DNA of 22,990 nt from Gammaproteobacteria bacterium (GTDB lineage Bacteria > Pseudomonadota > Gammaproteobacteria > Steroidobacterales > GCA-2729495), in assembly GCA_030429685.1 (NCBI GenBank), contig JAUIEY010000008.1, positions 1 to 22,990 of the forward strand, in the 5' to 3' direction. Under the pieces are notes generated by a model. That model did not search any database and was not told the origin of the DNA. It saw nothing but the letters and a program-made list of their open reading frames with translations. The number at the start of each line of letters is the position of its first letter. Position 1 is the stretch's first letter. This document shows, one piece after another, positions 8,229 through 16,285 of this stretch. Made by a program: the position numbers and the translations under genes.

Positions 8229-8241
8229 GGTGTCAGACACC
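8229..8241 (+). promoter_or_regulatory. palindrome GGTGTCAGACACC, copy 2
   Basis: GGTGTCAGACACC followed by GGAATTTATTTGC, in the divergent intergenic region between the second TBDR and the DLH lipoprotein. It lies 51 bases before the lipoprotein ATG and in the same orientation as that gene. The flank matches copies 1 and 3. A possible -10 (TATCTT, 8255-8260) lies downstream, but spacing to any -35 is poor. Confidence 0.6.
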
Positions 8242-8292
8242 GGAATTTATTTGCTATCTTAGCTGCTGAATTCGAGTCCCATAGGGGGATAC

Positions 8293-9150
8293 ATGGTGAC
8301 CGCCAGACACTTCCACGGCGTGCTGCTGACCTTTCTGGCGCTGCTGACAGCCGGATGCACTGCGACACAGTCGGCTGAGGAGCGCGAGCTCGCCAACACT
8401 TTTAAAGAGCATGCCAATGACCGCCCGGTGGCTTCGCCGATGGCATGGACCGAGCCGGCGCAACCGGTCACGGGTGAACCGGTTGCTTACACGCTGGTTG
8501 ATGAGCAGAAGGTCACCGGCTGGCTGGCCCGGCCGGTCGAACATGACGGCGAACTGCACGGCTTGATCGTGATTCATCAGTGGTGGGGTCTCGACGACAG
8601 CATCCGTCGCGCCACTGAAAGACTCGCCGGCGAAGGCTACCTGGCGCTCGGTGTGGATTTGTATAACGGTAAGGTCGCAGAAAAACCCCGCGACGCCATG
8701 CAGATGAGCCGCGCATTAACCAACAACTTGGCCGGCGGACTCACTAACATTGCCGAAGCCATTGCCTACCTGCAAAAACAGGGCGCGACCAGAATCGGCG
8801 TCATCGGCTGGTGCATGGGTGGCCGCTGGTCACTGCTGACTGCCCTTAACTATCATGACGATATTGACGCGGCGATCATCTATTACGGCGGCGTCACCGA
8901 CGATCAGCAGGAACTTGCCGTGCTTGACATGCCGGTACTGGGAATTTTCGCCGGCAACGATTTCATCGTGCCGCCGAAAAAAGCCTATGCCTTTGCAGCG
9001 GCCATGGCAGAGCTCAAAAAAGATCTCGAGTTCTACATGTATCGCGACACCGAGCATGCCTTCTCGAACCCCAGCGGCACGGAATACAACGCCGCGGCAG
9101 CAGCCGATGCCTGGGATAAAACCACCGCGTTCCTGGAGCGCAACCTCTAG
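8293..9150 (+). CDS. dienelactone-hydrolase-family lipoprotein
   Basis: A 285-residue alpha/beta hydrolase of the dienelactone hydrolase type, lipid-anchored by a lipobox LLTAGC (C22) after a short signal peptide, so it acts in the periplasm or at the outer membrane rather than in the cytosol as classical DLH does. The catalytic triad is complete: nucleophile C174 in GWCMGG (172-177), D223 in AGND and H255 in EHAF. The substrate is probably an ester or lactone. The core begins near residue 70 (YTLVDEQKVTGWLARP). The ATG is preceded by AGGGGG. Its stop codon TAG (9148-9150) overlaps the stop of the convergent plug-subtilase gene. Palindrome copy 2 upstream may regulate it. Confidence 0.92.
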   Translation: MVTARHFHGVLLTFLALLTAGCTATQSAEERELANTFKEHANDRPVASPMAWTEPAQPVTGEPVAYTLVDEQKVTGWLARPVEHDGELHGLIVIHQWWGLDDSIRRATERLAGEGYLALGVDLYNGKVAEKPRDAMQMSRALTNNLAGGLTNIAEAIAYLQKQGATRIGVIGWCMGGRWSLLTALNYHDDIDAAIIYYGGVTDDQQELAVLDMPVLGIFAGNDFIVPPKKAYAFAAAMAELKKDLEFYMYRDTEHAFSNPSGTEYNAAAAADAWDKTTAFLERNL

Positions 9151-12100
9151 CCGATATTCAGCCGGTAGCGTGCTTCACGGCGCGTTTTGTTTTTGTGCTC
9201 GGTGACAACACGCACGGTCCAGACGCTTGAGCCCTGCAAATCCGCGGGCGAAATATCGCCGAGCACGCCGTTCTCAACCGGCTGGCTGATCTTCTTGCCG
9301 ATACGTTTCCATTCACCGGGTTGTTCGCCGGCGCCGACTTCCAGCACCGCGCCGGCAAAGCGGTCCGCCGTGCTGGTGCCGGTCACCCGCGCGATCTGTT
9401 TGCCGTCAACCACGGCGATGGCAACGTTGTCGATTGCGGCCAGCGTGTAGTAATCAGGGTCGGCGGCCAGTGCCGCGGCTGCATCCAGCAGACCGTAGCC
9501 GGTGTACTGGTCGCGCCCGGGCGTATCAATATCACGCGCCGACTGTTCCAGCATGCGCCGCACCTGTGCCGGGGTCAGCGCCGGATTGCGTGACCAGAGC
9601 AGCGAGGCCGCACCGGCCGCCAGCGGTGCGGCGAACGAAGTGCCGTCAGCGCGGTAGTAGCGGCGGTCGGCGCCCAGTATGGCAGTGCCTCTTTTGTATG
9701 GCGTGTCAATGGAAGTCAGCCGGAAGTCAGTCTGTCGCGCCCGCAGGCTCATGATGTGCATGCCCGGTGCAGCGAGATCAATGCGCTTGCCCCAGTTGGA
9801 GAAGGGCGCCCGCGCGTCATTCAGGTCGGTGGCAGCAACAGTGATGACCTTGTCGAGTCCGGCCGGACCGATGCTGTCGACGTTCTCGGCCGAATTGCCG
9901 GCGGCCACAAACACAAGGACGCCCTTGCTGTCGGCGTAGTCAATGGCGTCCTGCACAAACATTGGCAGGCCTGGCCCGGCGGCACTCAGATTAATAATTC
10001 GTGCGCCATTGTCGGCTGCATAAATAATCGCCTGCGCCAGCCACGACGCGCGGGTGTGGCCGAAGTTGTTGAGCGCTTTCAGCACCATGATCCGCGCTGC
10101 CGGATTGATACCGGCAATACCGGAAATATTGCTGCCGTCAGCGGCGATCAGGCCGGTCACAAACGTGCCATGGCCGTCATGATCCCAGGGCGTGTTGGTT
10201 TTGGCGGTGAAGTCCCAGCCGATCATGTCATCTACGAAGCCGTTGTTATCGTCGTCAATGCCGTTGTCCGGAATCTCGTTTGGATTGCGCCAGATATTGC
10301 GCCAGTCAATATCGTAATGGTGGTAGTCGAGACCGGTATCGATCACCGCAATCACCACCGGCTCGCCTGGTTCGGCGTTTGTGTCGCTGACGCCGATACG
10401 TTCCATAAACCATTCGTCGTCAATGCGCCGGCCGTTAACAACAGAACTGATAGTCGCGTTGACGGGGAAGGCCTCGGCCGCGCAAAAATCATTTTCGCGG
10501 GTTACGTCAGCGGAGAAGAAATCACTCGGGTCGCCGGCCGGCCGCTGACCTTCGGGCCACTGAAAGTTGTAGTAGGTATGAACGCCACCGTCCCATTCAC
10601 TGGCGAAATACGTTGACCAGCCTGGCCCACTGTCGACGCGCGGAAAGCCCGGCTGAGTGCCGCGTGGTACGCGAAAGGTTTCGCCTTCGTACCGCTCTAC
10701 CGGCACCGTCACCGATGCCCGGCCGGTTTCCAGGTTGTAGCCGAGCCGGTAGTCGGTCGGGACATAGCCCCAGGTCTGTGGCGATTCCTGCCGCCGGTAG
10801 CCGAGTTCCTCCTGCAGCAGGCTGTAATCCCAGTCGCCGATGTCTTTGTCGTAATAGCGCCTGCCAAGTTGCAGCCGGGCTTCCCAGCGCGCGTCATAGT
10901 CAAGGCTGCGGCCGTTACCCTGCAGGTAACCGTCAATATCCGTGCTCAGGTCACCGTACTGCAGGCTGCCGTCTGCGCCGCCGAATGCGGTGTCGGCGCA
11001 AAGATCGGAGTTGAATTCCGGATCCTTGAAAATTTCCTCCAGCGGCAACGCCACTTTGCGTTCAAACGGGTAGTTGTATTTAAAACCTGCACCGGTTGCG
11101 GGCACACTTGCCACAGAGCCGTCCTGCGCTGCCTGCAGTTCCGCCAGAAAGGTATGGATGTCGAGTTGGTAGCGCTGCATGCCGAACATGAGTTCAGGCA
11201 CTATGCGGCCCGGATCACCGTTGAGCGGAAACTCCGTTCCGCCGATTGAGCCATGGATGCCCTTGATGCTGACACTCAGGCTGGGCGTGTCCGGTTTGCC
11301 CGCCGGTGCAGCATTTGCATCGGCAGGGGTATCGCCAGGCGCTGTGTTCTCAGCGACAGTGCCGGCAGAGGATGCCTGCGCGCGCTGCGAGGGATGCACC
11401 ACTTCTTTGCCATCGAACACCGTGGCAGATAAGGGCGCGCCGGGGCCGTCGTCCCAGGACGGATCACCCGTATTAGCTGTCGCGGCTATCGCCGGGTCCA
11501 TGAACTCACCCAGCAGGGTCAGGATTTCGCGGCGTGTGCCTTTCCATTTTTCGCGCGCTATATCATACGCAGGCCTGTTTTCGGCGAGCTCGTAATCGCT
11601 AAGCTCCCAGTAACCCAGTGCTGACATTTCTGCGTGCGAGTCAAAACGCAGGTCGTAATAGGGTTTCAGCTCTTCCAGCAAATGCGCAACTTCGGGGCTG
11701 CGCACCACCAGCGACCACGGCGGCACGCCGCGGTCCCATTGCTGCAAACCGGTTTGCGGTGGCGGCGGGCTGGCATTCGCGTTGCCGCTATTATTTGCCT
11801 GTGGCGGGTTTTCCGGCGCATTGCTGTCGGCGGATTGGTCTGCCGGTGCATTGCTGGCCGGTGTTGCGTTGTCGGCGGGAGCGTCAGGCGTGTTGGCGTC
11901 GCCTGACGGAATTTCCGGAGCTACCTGCTCGAACGGAATCATGAAATTAAAACCGTCCTGCTCGTAGTTGTAGCCGTACGTCCACGGTGCCAGAAAAGTG
12001 CCGGGCGTTACCGTGCTGTTGCCGTAATCACACATCTGGTTGTATTCAACCGAGCCGGTCGCGCCGCGCACATAGGTGTCGTAAACACTTAGCGCCGGGG

Positions 12101-12626
12101 TAACAGGATTAATGATCTGCGCCGGGGAATAATTCTGCGCGGCGGTCGTCAGTTGCGGATTGTCCCGCGTGATCACATTGATCACCCCGTTCATGGCTCT
12201 GGCGCCGTACATTGCACCGGCACCGTCTTTAACAATCTCGATTCGTTCAATGGCTGAAGTCGGAATGGTATTCAGATCAACGGACTGTTCGACCCCGTAG
12301 CCGGCATACTGGCCGACCGCCAGCCGCCGGCCATTCAGCAGCACCAAAGTGCGATTGGAACCGAGGCCGCGCAGATCGACGTTGGCGGTTCCGGGGGCGC
12401 CGGTGCCCTGACTCGGCGCCATATTGGGTAAGGTGTTGAGCATATCGGCAACACTGATTTGACCGATATCCTCAATATCACCTGCGCCGATTGCCTCGAT
12501 GCTGCTGGTGGTGCTTCGCAGATCGCGGTCGCGTGCAGTGACGACCACCTCAGCCAGCGCCGCCGCCAGCGGCGACAAAGCCAGCAGCAATGCCAGCGCG
12601 ACACGGTTTAAACGGCTGAGCAGCAT
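9147..12626 (-). CDS. TonB-box/TBDR-plug domain fused to subtilisin-like S8 protease
   Basis: One uninterrupted ORF of 1159 residues. ATG at 12626 is preferred over 12701 because AGAGGA sits 7 bases before it and it begins exactly at a signal peptide (residues 1-25, ending ALA). The mature protein opens with EVVVTARDRD, a TonB-box-like sequence, then a textbook plug domain to about residue 155 (VDLRGLGSNRTLVLLNGRRL; IPTSAIERIEIVKDG; NGVINVITR). Instead of a beta-barrel there is an A/P/N/D-rich linker (about 238-291), an unrecognised segment, a second linker (416-448), another unrecognised segment, then a subtilase domain (about 755-1055) with D763 (VIDTG), H819 (GHGT), N911 (AAGN) and S997 (GTSFAAP), plus a calcium-loop-like GIDDDNNGFVDD. 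The last 100 residues resemble a C-terminal beta-sandwich (WTVRVV). An active secreted protease, possibly TonB-linked, is inferred; its target is unknown. Confidence 0.9.
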   Translation of the reverse strand: MLLSRLNRVALALLLALSPLAAALAEVVVTARDRDLRSTTSSIEAIGAGDIEDIGQISVADMLNTLPNMAPSQGTGAPGTANVDLRGLGSNRTLVLLNGRRLAVGQYAGYGVEQSVDLNTIPTSAIERIEIVKDGAGAMYGARAMNGVINVITRDNPQLTTAAQNYSPAQIINPVTPALSVYDTYVRGATGSVEYNQMCDYGNSTVTPGTFLAPWTYGYNYEQDGFNFMIPFEQVAPEIPSGDANTPDAPADNATPASNAPADQSADSNAPENPPQANNSGNANASPPPPQTGLQQWDRGVPPWSLVVRSPEVAHLLEELKPYYDLRFDSHAEMSALGYWELSDYELAENRPAYDIAREKWKGTRREILTLLGEFMDPAIAATANTGDPSWDDGPGAPLSATVFDGKEVVHPSQRAQASSAGTVAENTAPGDTPADANAAPAGKPDTPSLSVSIKGIHGSIGGTEFPLNGDPGRIVPELMFGMQRYQLDIHTFLAELQAAQDGSVASVPATGAGFKYNYPFERKVALPLEEIFKDPEFNSDLCADTAFGGADGSLQYGDLSTDIDGYLQGNGRSLDYDARWEARLQLGRRYYDKDIGDWDYSLLQEELGYRRQESPQTWGYVPTDYRLGYNLETGRASVTVPVERYEGETFRVPRGTQPGFPRVDSGPGWSTYFASEWDGGVHTYYNFQWPEGQRPAGDPSDFFSADVTRENDFCAAEAFPVNATISSVVNGRRIDDEWFMERIGVSDTNAEPGEPVVIAVIDTGLDYHHYDIDWRNIWRNPNEIPDNGIDDDNNGFVDDMIGWDFTAKTNTPWDHDGHGTFVTGLIAADGSNISGIAGINPAARIMVLKALNNFGHTRASWLAQAIIYAADNGARIINLSAAGPGLPMFVQDAIDYADSKGVLVFVAAGNSAENVDSIGPAGLDKVITVAATDLNDARAPFSNWGKRIDLAAPGMHIMSLRARQTDFRLTSIDTPYKRGTAILGADRRYYRADGTSFAAPLAAGAASLLWSRNPALTPAQVRRMLEQSARDIDTPGRDQYTGYGLLDAAAALAADPDYYTLAAIDNVAIAVVDGKQIARVTGTSTADRFAGAVLEVGAGEQPGEWKRIGKKISQPVENGVLGDISPADLQGSSVWTVRVVTEHKNKTRREARYRLNIG

Positions 12627-12645
12627 GAGCGGTTCCTCTGGCGGT

Positions 12646-12674
12646 TTGACAGTGAGACCAAAATCCACGATACA
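12646..12674 (+). promoter_or_regulatory. weak candidate promoter for the barrel-like gene
   Basis: A perfect TTGACA (12646-12651) is followed after 17 bases by GATACA (12669-12674), which matches only three positions of the -10 consensus. It lies in the 128-base divergent region between the plug-subtilase and barrel-like genes and would leave a leader of about 75 bases. Confidence 0.3.
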
Positions 12675-12754
12675 TGATGCCGTGGTGCGCCACCAAGCCA
12701 CTAAAAATTAAACCAATTCTAAAAAGTGCCGGATACACCGCACGGGAGTCAGTC

Positions 12755-14149
12755 ATGAAAAACCGCTCCATTTTTCGCGCGTTTGTCATCGCATTGGCAG
12801 CCTTCTGCTTCAGCCTGCCAGCCCTCGCCACCTGGAACGGCGAGTTCGTTGTCAGTGGCGCCACCCGACAGGATCTGGAAAGTTCCAACCTGAGTTTCAC
12901 CAGCGGCGGCGAGACCATGCCGGTCACCGTGGAGCGCGAAGACCGCAACGGCAACGTTATTTTGAGCGTTGCCTTTGATGGCAACAGCGCACCGGCAGGC
13001 ACATTGAATATTTCGGGTCCGAATCGTGATCAGGCGATTGATACTCCGGCAGCGGGGCAGGGACAGAACATTTATGTTGACGCGACCGGGCCGGGCAGTG
13101 CCGGCCTGCTGCGACCGGGCGGTGGCAGCGGCTCGCCGACAAACAATTATTTTCCCGCCAACCAGGTGAGCCTGGGATACACCGGTATTAACCTGACGGG
13201 CCCCGGCATTGCGACGTCCGGCACGGTGTTGCCGATGGGGCCGGGCAGCGAGTTCGCGCCTCTGACGCTGGACTATGATGTGGACGCCACCGGACCGGAA
13301 GTCAGTTATTCGCATAACCTCAATCGCGGTCTGCCGGCTTTGTTCGACAGCGATGGCAGCACCAGCAACCTGACACTGAATTTTTCCTACGCCAGTTATG
13401 ACGACGACAGCCGTGAGATGTTCGAGGAACCGGCCGGCGGTTTCGATGTTGGTTACCTGATTACCGCGCTCAACCCGGCGCCCAACGATCAGACCGGCGT
13501 GTTCTTCGGCAATTTCGGCATGCAGTCCAGCGGCAGCATTGATGTCGAGTTCGATCGATTTGCAGTTGGCATGAGCTGGCTGGCCGATGCGGACGTGCCG
13601 GGCGATGCCTTTGTGCGGCAGTCACTGTCAGTGGGCTACACCGGCTGGGATGTGGACGTTGAATCGCTGGAAACCTTTGAGCCCAGCTTTCCGGCCGCCG
13701 CCTATTTCAACCACCGGCAGCAGTCACTGCAGCAGGACATGATTGATATCGGTGTCGGTGCCACGCTGATTAATCCTTTCGGCGCGAACGGCCGCTTCGA
13801 TGCCGCCGTCGGTGCGACTGTGCGGTTGTATTTCAATGACGCCGAGCTGGATTCCATGGAGCGCTTCAACTTCGGCAATCCCATGGAAGATACGCGCACC
13901 GTCCGGCAAAAAGCCGATGACATGAATGTCGGCCTCGACCTGCACGCGGGCCTGGGCTGGAACGTTACGCCGCAATTGCGCGCTGCTTTTGATGTCAACC
14001 TGGCGCTGGCTGTACCTTCAGCCGGCATCTACAACCCGATCCGGGGCGACGGCATGAACCCGGGTTCGACTGTGCTGTCGCTCACCGACATCACTTACGA
14101 AAGCCGCAATCAGCTGTCTGCCAGAGTCTCGGCATCGTACGCGTTTTAA
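12755..14149 (+). CDS. predicted outer-membrane beta-barrel protein, family not recognised
   Basis: A 464-residue exported protein. The ATG at 12755 was chosen because GGGAG lies 6 bases upstream and a good signal peptide follows (MKNRSIFRAFVIALAAFC..., cleavage after LPALA, residue 25). Residues 26-110 look like a beta-rich soluble domain. A Gly/Pro/Ser-rich stretch (about 105-165) follows. From about residue 170 alternating polar/hydrophobic strands dominate (TLDYDVDATGPEVSYSH, LTLNFSYASY, FDAAVGATVRLYF, MNVGLDLHAGLGW), and the chain ends NQLSARVSASYAF, with the C-terminal Phe expected of a BAM-inserted barrel. I do not recognise a specific family. It is divergent from the plug-subtilase gene across 128 bases, which makes joint regulation and partnership plausible but not shown. 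A PhzF-like gene follows after 20 bases. Confidence 0.8.
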   Translation: MKNRSIFRAFVIALAAFCFSLPALATWNGEFVVSGATRQDLESSNLSFTSGGETMPVTVEREDRNGNVILSVAFDGNSAPAGTLNISGPNRDQAIDTPAAGQGQNIYVDATGPGSAGLLRPGGGSGSPTNNYFPANQVSLGYTGINLTGPGIATSGTVLPMGPGSEFAPLTLDYDVDATGPEVSYSHNLNRGLPALFDSDGSTSNLTLNFSYASYDDDSREMFEEPAGGFDVGYLITALNPAPNDQTGVFFGNFGMQSSGSIDVEFDRFAVGMSWLADADVPGDAFVRQSLSVGYTGWDVDVESLETFEPSFPAAAYFNHRQQSLQQDMIDIGVGATLINPFGANGRFDAAVGATVRLYFNDAELDSMERFNFGNPMEDTRTVRQKADDMNVGLDLHAGLGWNVTPQLRAAFDVNLALAVPSAGIYNPIRGDGMNPGSTVLSLTDITYESRNQLSARVSASYAF

Positions 14150-14169
14150 ACCGCTGCTGAACTGACAGG

Positions 14170-14937
14170 ATGTTGGTTCGCTGCATGCACGGCGCTGACG
14201 CCGCGGGTGGCCGGGCGCAGGTTGAACGGGTGGACACGGCTGCGGCCGAACTGGACGCGCTGGCGTTGCAAACTGATTCCGCCGGCGAGGTTCTGGTGCT
14301 GATCAGCGGAGCAGATGGCGACTACCGGGCCGAAAGCTATCAGGCAGATGGCACGCCGATTCAGTTCTGTGGTCACGGCGCGCTGGCGGCGGCGTTCGCG
14401 GTACTGGCTGACCCGGAGCCGACGGCCGGCGAACTCAGGTTCTGTAATCGCCGGCATGCCTGGCGGGCGCGCAAGGCTGATGCTGACACTGCCGACATCA
14501 CGCTGAGTTTTGCAGCACCCGCAGTCACAGCCTGCGCGGTGCCCGATTTTGCCGCAGCTGTTTTTGGCAACATGCCCGTCGCGGCCGCCGCAGTTGGCGA
14601 TGACAGTGATTACCTGGTGCTGGAATTTACCGCCGCCGCTGACGTGCGCGCGCTGGCACCCGATTTTGCCGCGCTGACACCGGCCACGCGCCGTGCGGTG
14701 ATTGCCACTGCAGCTGACAATGATGGCATCGTCTTCCGCTACTTCGCGCCGCAATACGGTCAGCCTGAAGATGCCGCTACCGGTTCCGCCGCCGTGCAAC
14801 TGGCGGCCTACTGGGCGCCGAAGCTCAGGCAGGCGCGCTTCAGCGCACGGCAGTTGTCCGCCGCCGGCGCAGTGATGCAGCTTGGCTGTCACACTGGCGT
14901 GGTCGAATTATCCGCCCGGGTCGCGTATGCTGATTAA
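14170..14937 (+). CDS. divergent, short PhzF-like protein
   Basis: A 255-residue member of the PhzF superfamily (diaminopimelate-epimerase fold), which usually contains isomerases acting on small acids. The family marks seen are FCGHGALAAAF (66-76) and GQPEDAATGSAAVQLAAYW (197-215). Two usual features are missing: the N-terminal D-x-F...GNPAAV segment, and the SETAF-like motif carrying the catalytic Glu, whose place is taken by DSAGEVLVL (36-44). It may therefore be inactive or use different chemistry. The start has only a weak ribosome site directly against the ATG. The stop is 2 bases before egtB, so it is probably translated with egtB and egtD; a role in ergothioneine chemistry is a guess from position. 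Confidence 0.8.
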   Translation: MLVRCMHGADAAGGRAQVERVDTAAAELDALALQTDSAGEVLVLISGADGDYRAESYQADGTPIQFCGHGALAAAFAVLADPEPTAGELRFCNRRHAWRARKADADTADITLSFAAPAVTACAVPDFAAAVFGNMPVAAAAVGDDSDYLVLEFTAAADVRALAPDFAALTPATRRAVIATAADNDGIVFRYFAPQYGQPEDAATGSAAVQLAAYWAPKLRQARFSARQLSAAGAVMQLGCHTGVVELSARVAYAD

Positions 14938-14939
14938 GG

Positions 14940-16265
14940 ATGTCGCTGGCAAAAAAACTTGACGCCGCTGCAACCGACGCGTCCCTCGCGGGCCGCTTTG
15001 CGGCTTTGCGTGCGCAATCAACAGCCATGGTGGCGGATTTGTCGGCGGAGGACTGCAACCTGCAGGCTATAGCCGACACCAGTCCCGCCAAGTGGCACCT
15101 GGCTCACACCAGCTGGTTTTTTGAAGCTTTTGTGCTCGAGCCTTACGCCGCCGGCTACCTGCCGGTGGACCCACGTTACAACGTGCTGTTCAACTCTTAT
15201 TACAACGGTATCGGAGAGCAGTTCCCGCGCGCGCAACGCGGTCTGCTGTCGCGGCCGACCCTGGATGAAGTGCTTGACTACCGGCAGCAGGTTGATGCAG
15301 CAGTGCTTGAACTGCTGGCGGAAACCGATCATCTCGGCAGCGCAGAGATTGCCGCGCGGGTTGAACTCGGCCTGCACCACGAAGCACAGCATCAGGAATT
15401 GCTGCTCACCGATATCAAGTACAACCTGTTTCAGAACCCGCTGTTTCCGGCTTACCGGCCACTGGATGAGCTGCCGCCTGCAGCCGAGGCTCTGCCACTG
15501 ACTTATATCGAGTACGCCGGTGGCAAAGTTGAACTCGGCGCCGCCGGCAGCGGCTTTGCCCTCGATAACTTTGCCTTTGACAACGAAAGGCCGCGGCACA
15601 AAGCGTTGTTGACGCCGTTCCGGTTGGCAAACCGGCTGGTCACCAACGCGGAGTTTCTGGAGTTCATCGAGGCGGGCGGCTACCGCGAACCGCAACACTG
15701 GTTGTCGGACGGCTGGGCTGAAGTGCGTCAGCACAACTGGACACAACCGCTCTACTGGGGTCGCATAGACGGGCAGTGGCTGGAATACACACTGAACGGC
15801 TTGCAGCCGCTCGACCCGGCCGCACCCGTCAGTCACGTCAGCTATTTTGAGGCGCAGGCCTATGCTGCCTGGGCCGGAGCCCGCCTGCCCACCGAGGCCG
15901 AGTGGGAAAGCGTGGCGGCAGCCGGGCCTTTAACCGGTAACTTTCTTGATACCGGCAGTTTGCATCCCCGGGCCGCGCAGGCTGACGCAGCTGTTGCTGG
16001 CGAGACGCCGCTGCAACTGTTCGGCGATTGCTGGGAATGGACGCAGAGCGCCTATTTGCCTTACCCGGGCTTTCGGGCGCCGGACGGCGCCATCGGCGAA
16101 TACAATGGCAAATTCATGAGTGGGCAGATGGTACTGCGCGGCGGCTCAGCCATGAGCCGCGCCTTCCATGTGCGCGCCACCTATCGCAACTTTTTCTATC
16201 CACGCGATCGCTGGCAATGCACCGGCATTCGACTCGCATCCGATCCTGTCACATCCGACAACTGA
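14940..16265 (+). CDS. egtB: ergothioneine biosynthesis sulfoxide synthase EgtB
   Basis: Iron(II)-dependent oxygenase that joins hercynine to a thiol donor (gamma-glutamylcysteine or cysteine) as a sulfoxide, the central step of ergothioneine synthesis in the cytosol. The 441 residues show the two expected parts. The first is an N-terminal DinB-like four-helix domain with SPAKWHLAHTSWFFE (48-62, iron-ligand His at 56 or 53) and HHEAQHQE (146-153, ligands H147 and H151). The second is a C-terminal formylglycine-generating-enzyme-like domain, with LPTEAEWE, DCWEWTQSAY and VLRGGSAMSRAFHVRATYRN. The ATG lies 2 bases after the PhzF-like stop, so translation is probably coupled. egtD follows after 20 bases. 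No egtA, egtC or egtE is in the window, so the thiol donor and the C-S lyase are not settled here. Confidence 0.96.
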   Translation: MSLAKKLDAAATDASLAGRFAALRAQSTAMVADLSAEDCNLQAIADTSPAKWHLAHTSWFFEAFVLEPYAAGYLPVDPRYNVLFNSYYNGIGEQFPRAQRGLLSRPTLDEVLDYRQQVDAAVLELLAETDHLGSAEIAARVELGLHHEAQHQELLLTDIKYNLFQNPLFPAYRPLDELPPAAEALPLTYIEYAGGKVELGAAGSGFALDNFAFDNERPRHKALLTPFRLANRLVTNAEFLEFIEAGGYREPQHWLSDGWAEVRQHNWTQPLYWGRIDGQWLEYTLNGLQPLDPAAPVSHVSYFEAQAYAAWAGARLPTEAEWESVAAAGPLTGNFLDTGSLHPRAAQADAAVAGETPLQLFGDCWEWTQSAYLPYPGFRAPDGAIGEYNGKFMSGQMVLRGGSAMSRAFHVRATYRNFFYPRDRWQCTGIRLASDPVTSDN

Positions 16266-16285
16266 ATTTTTTCGAACGGTTCTTT

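Noticed and set aside
9756..10616. 286-residue plus-strand open frame inside the plug-subtilase gene
   Set aside because: The opposite strand encodes the conserved protease catalytic region, so this is a shadow frame.
12680..12692. Short inverted repeat TGGTGcgcCACCA in the plug-protease/barrel intergenic region
   Set aside because: It has only 5-bp arms and differs from the GGTGTCAGACACC palindrome; it is too short to call an operator from one copy.
12627..12701. Upstream start (ATG at 12701) adding 25 residues to the plug-subtilase
   Set aside because: The extension would precede a perfect signal peptide, and the internal ATG at 12626 has a good ribosome site while the upstream one does not.
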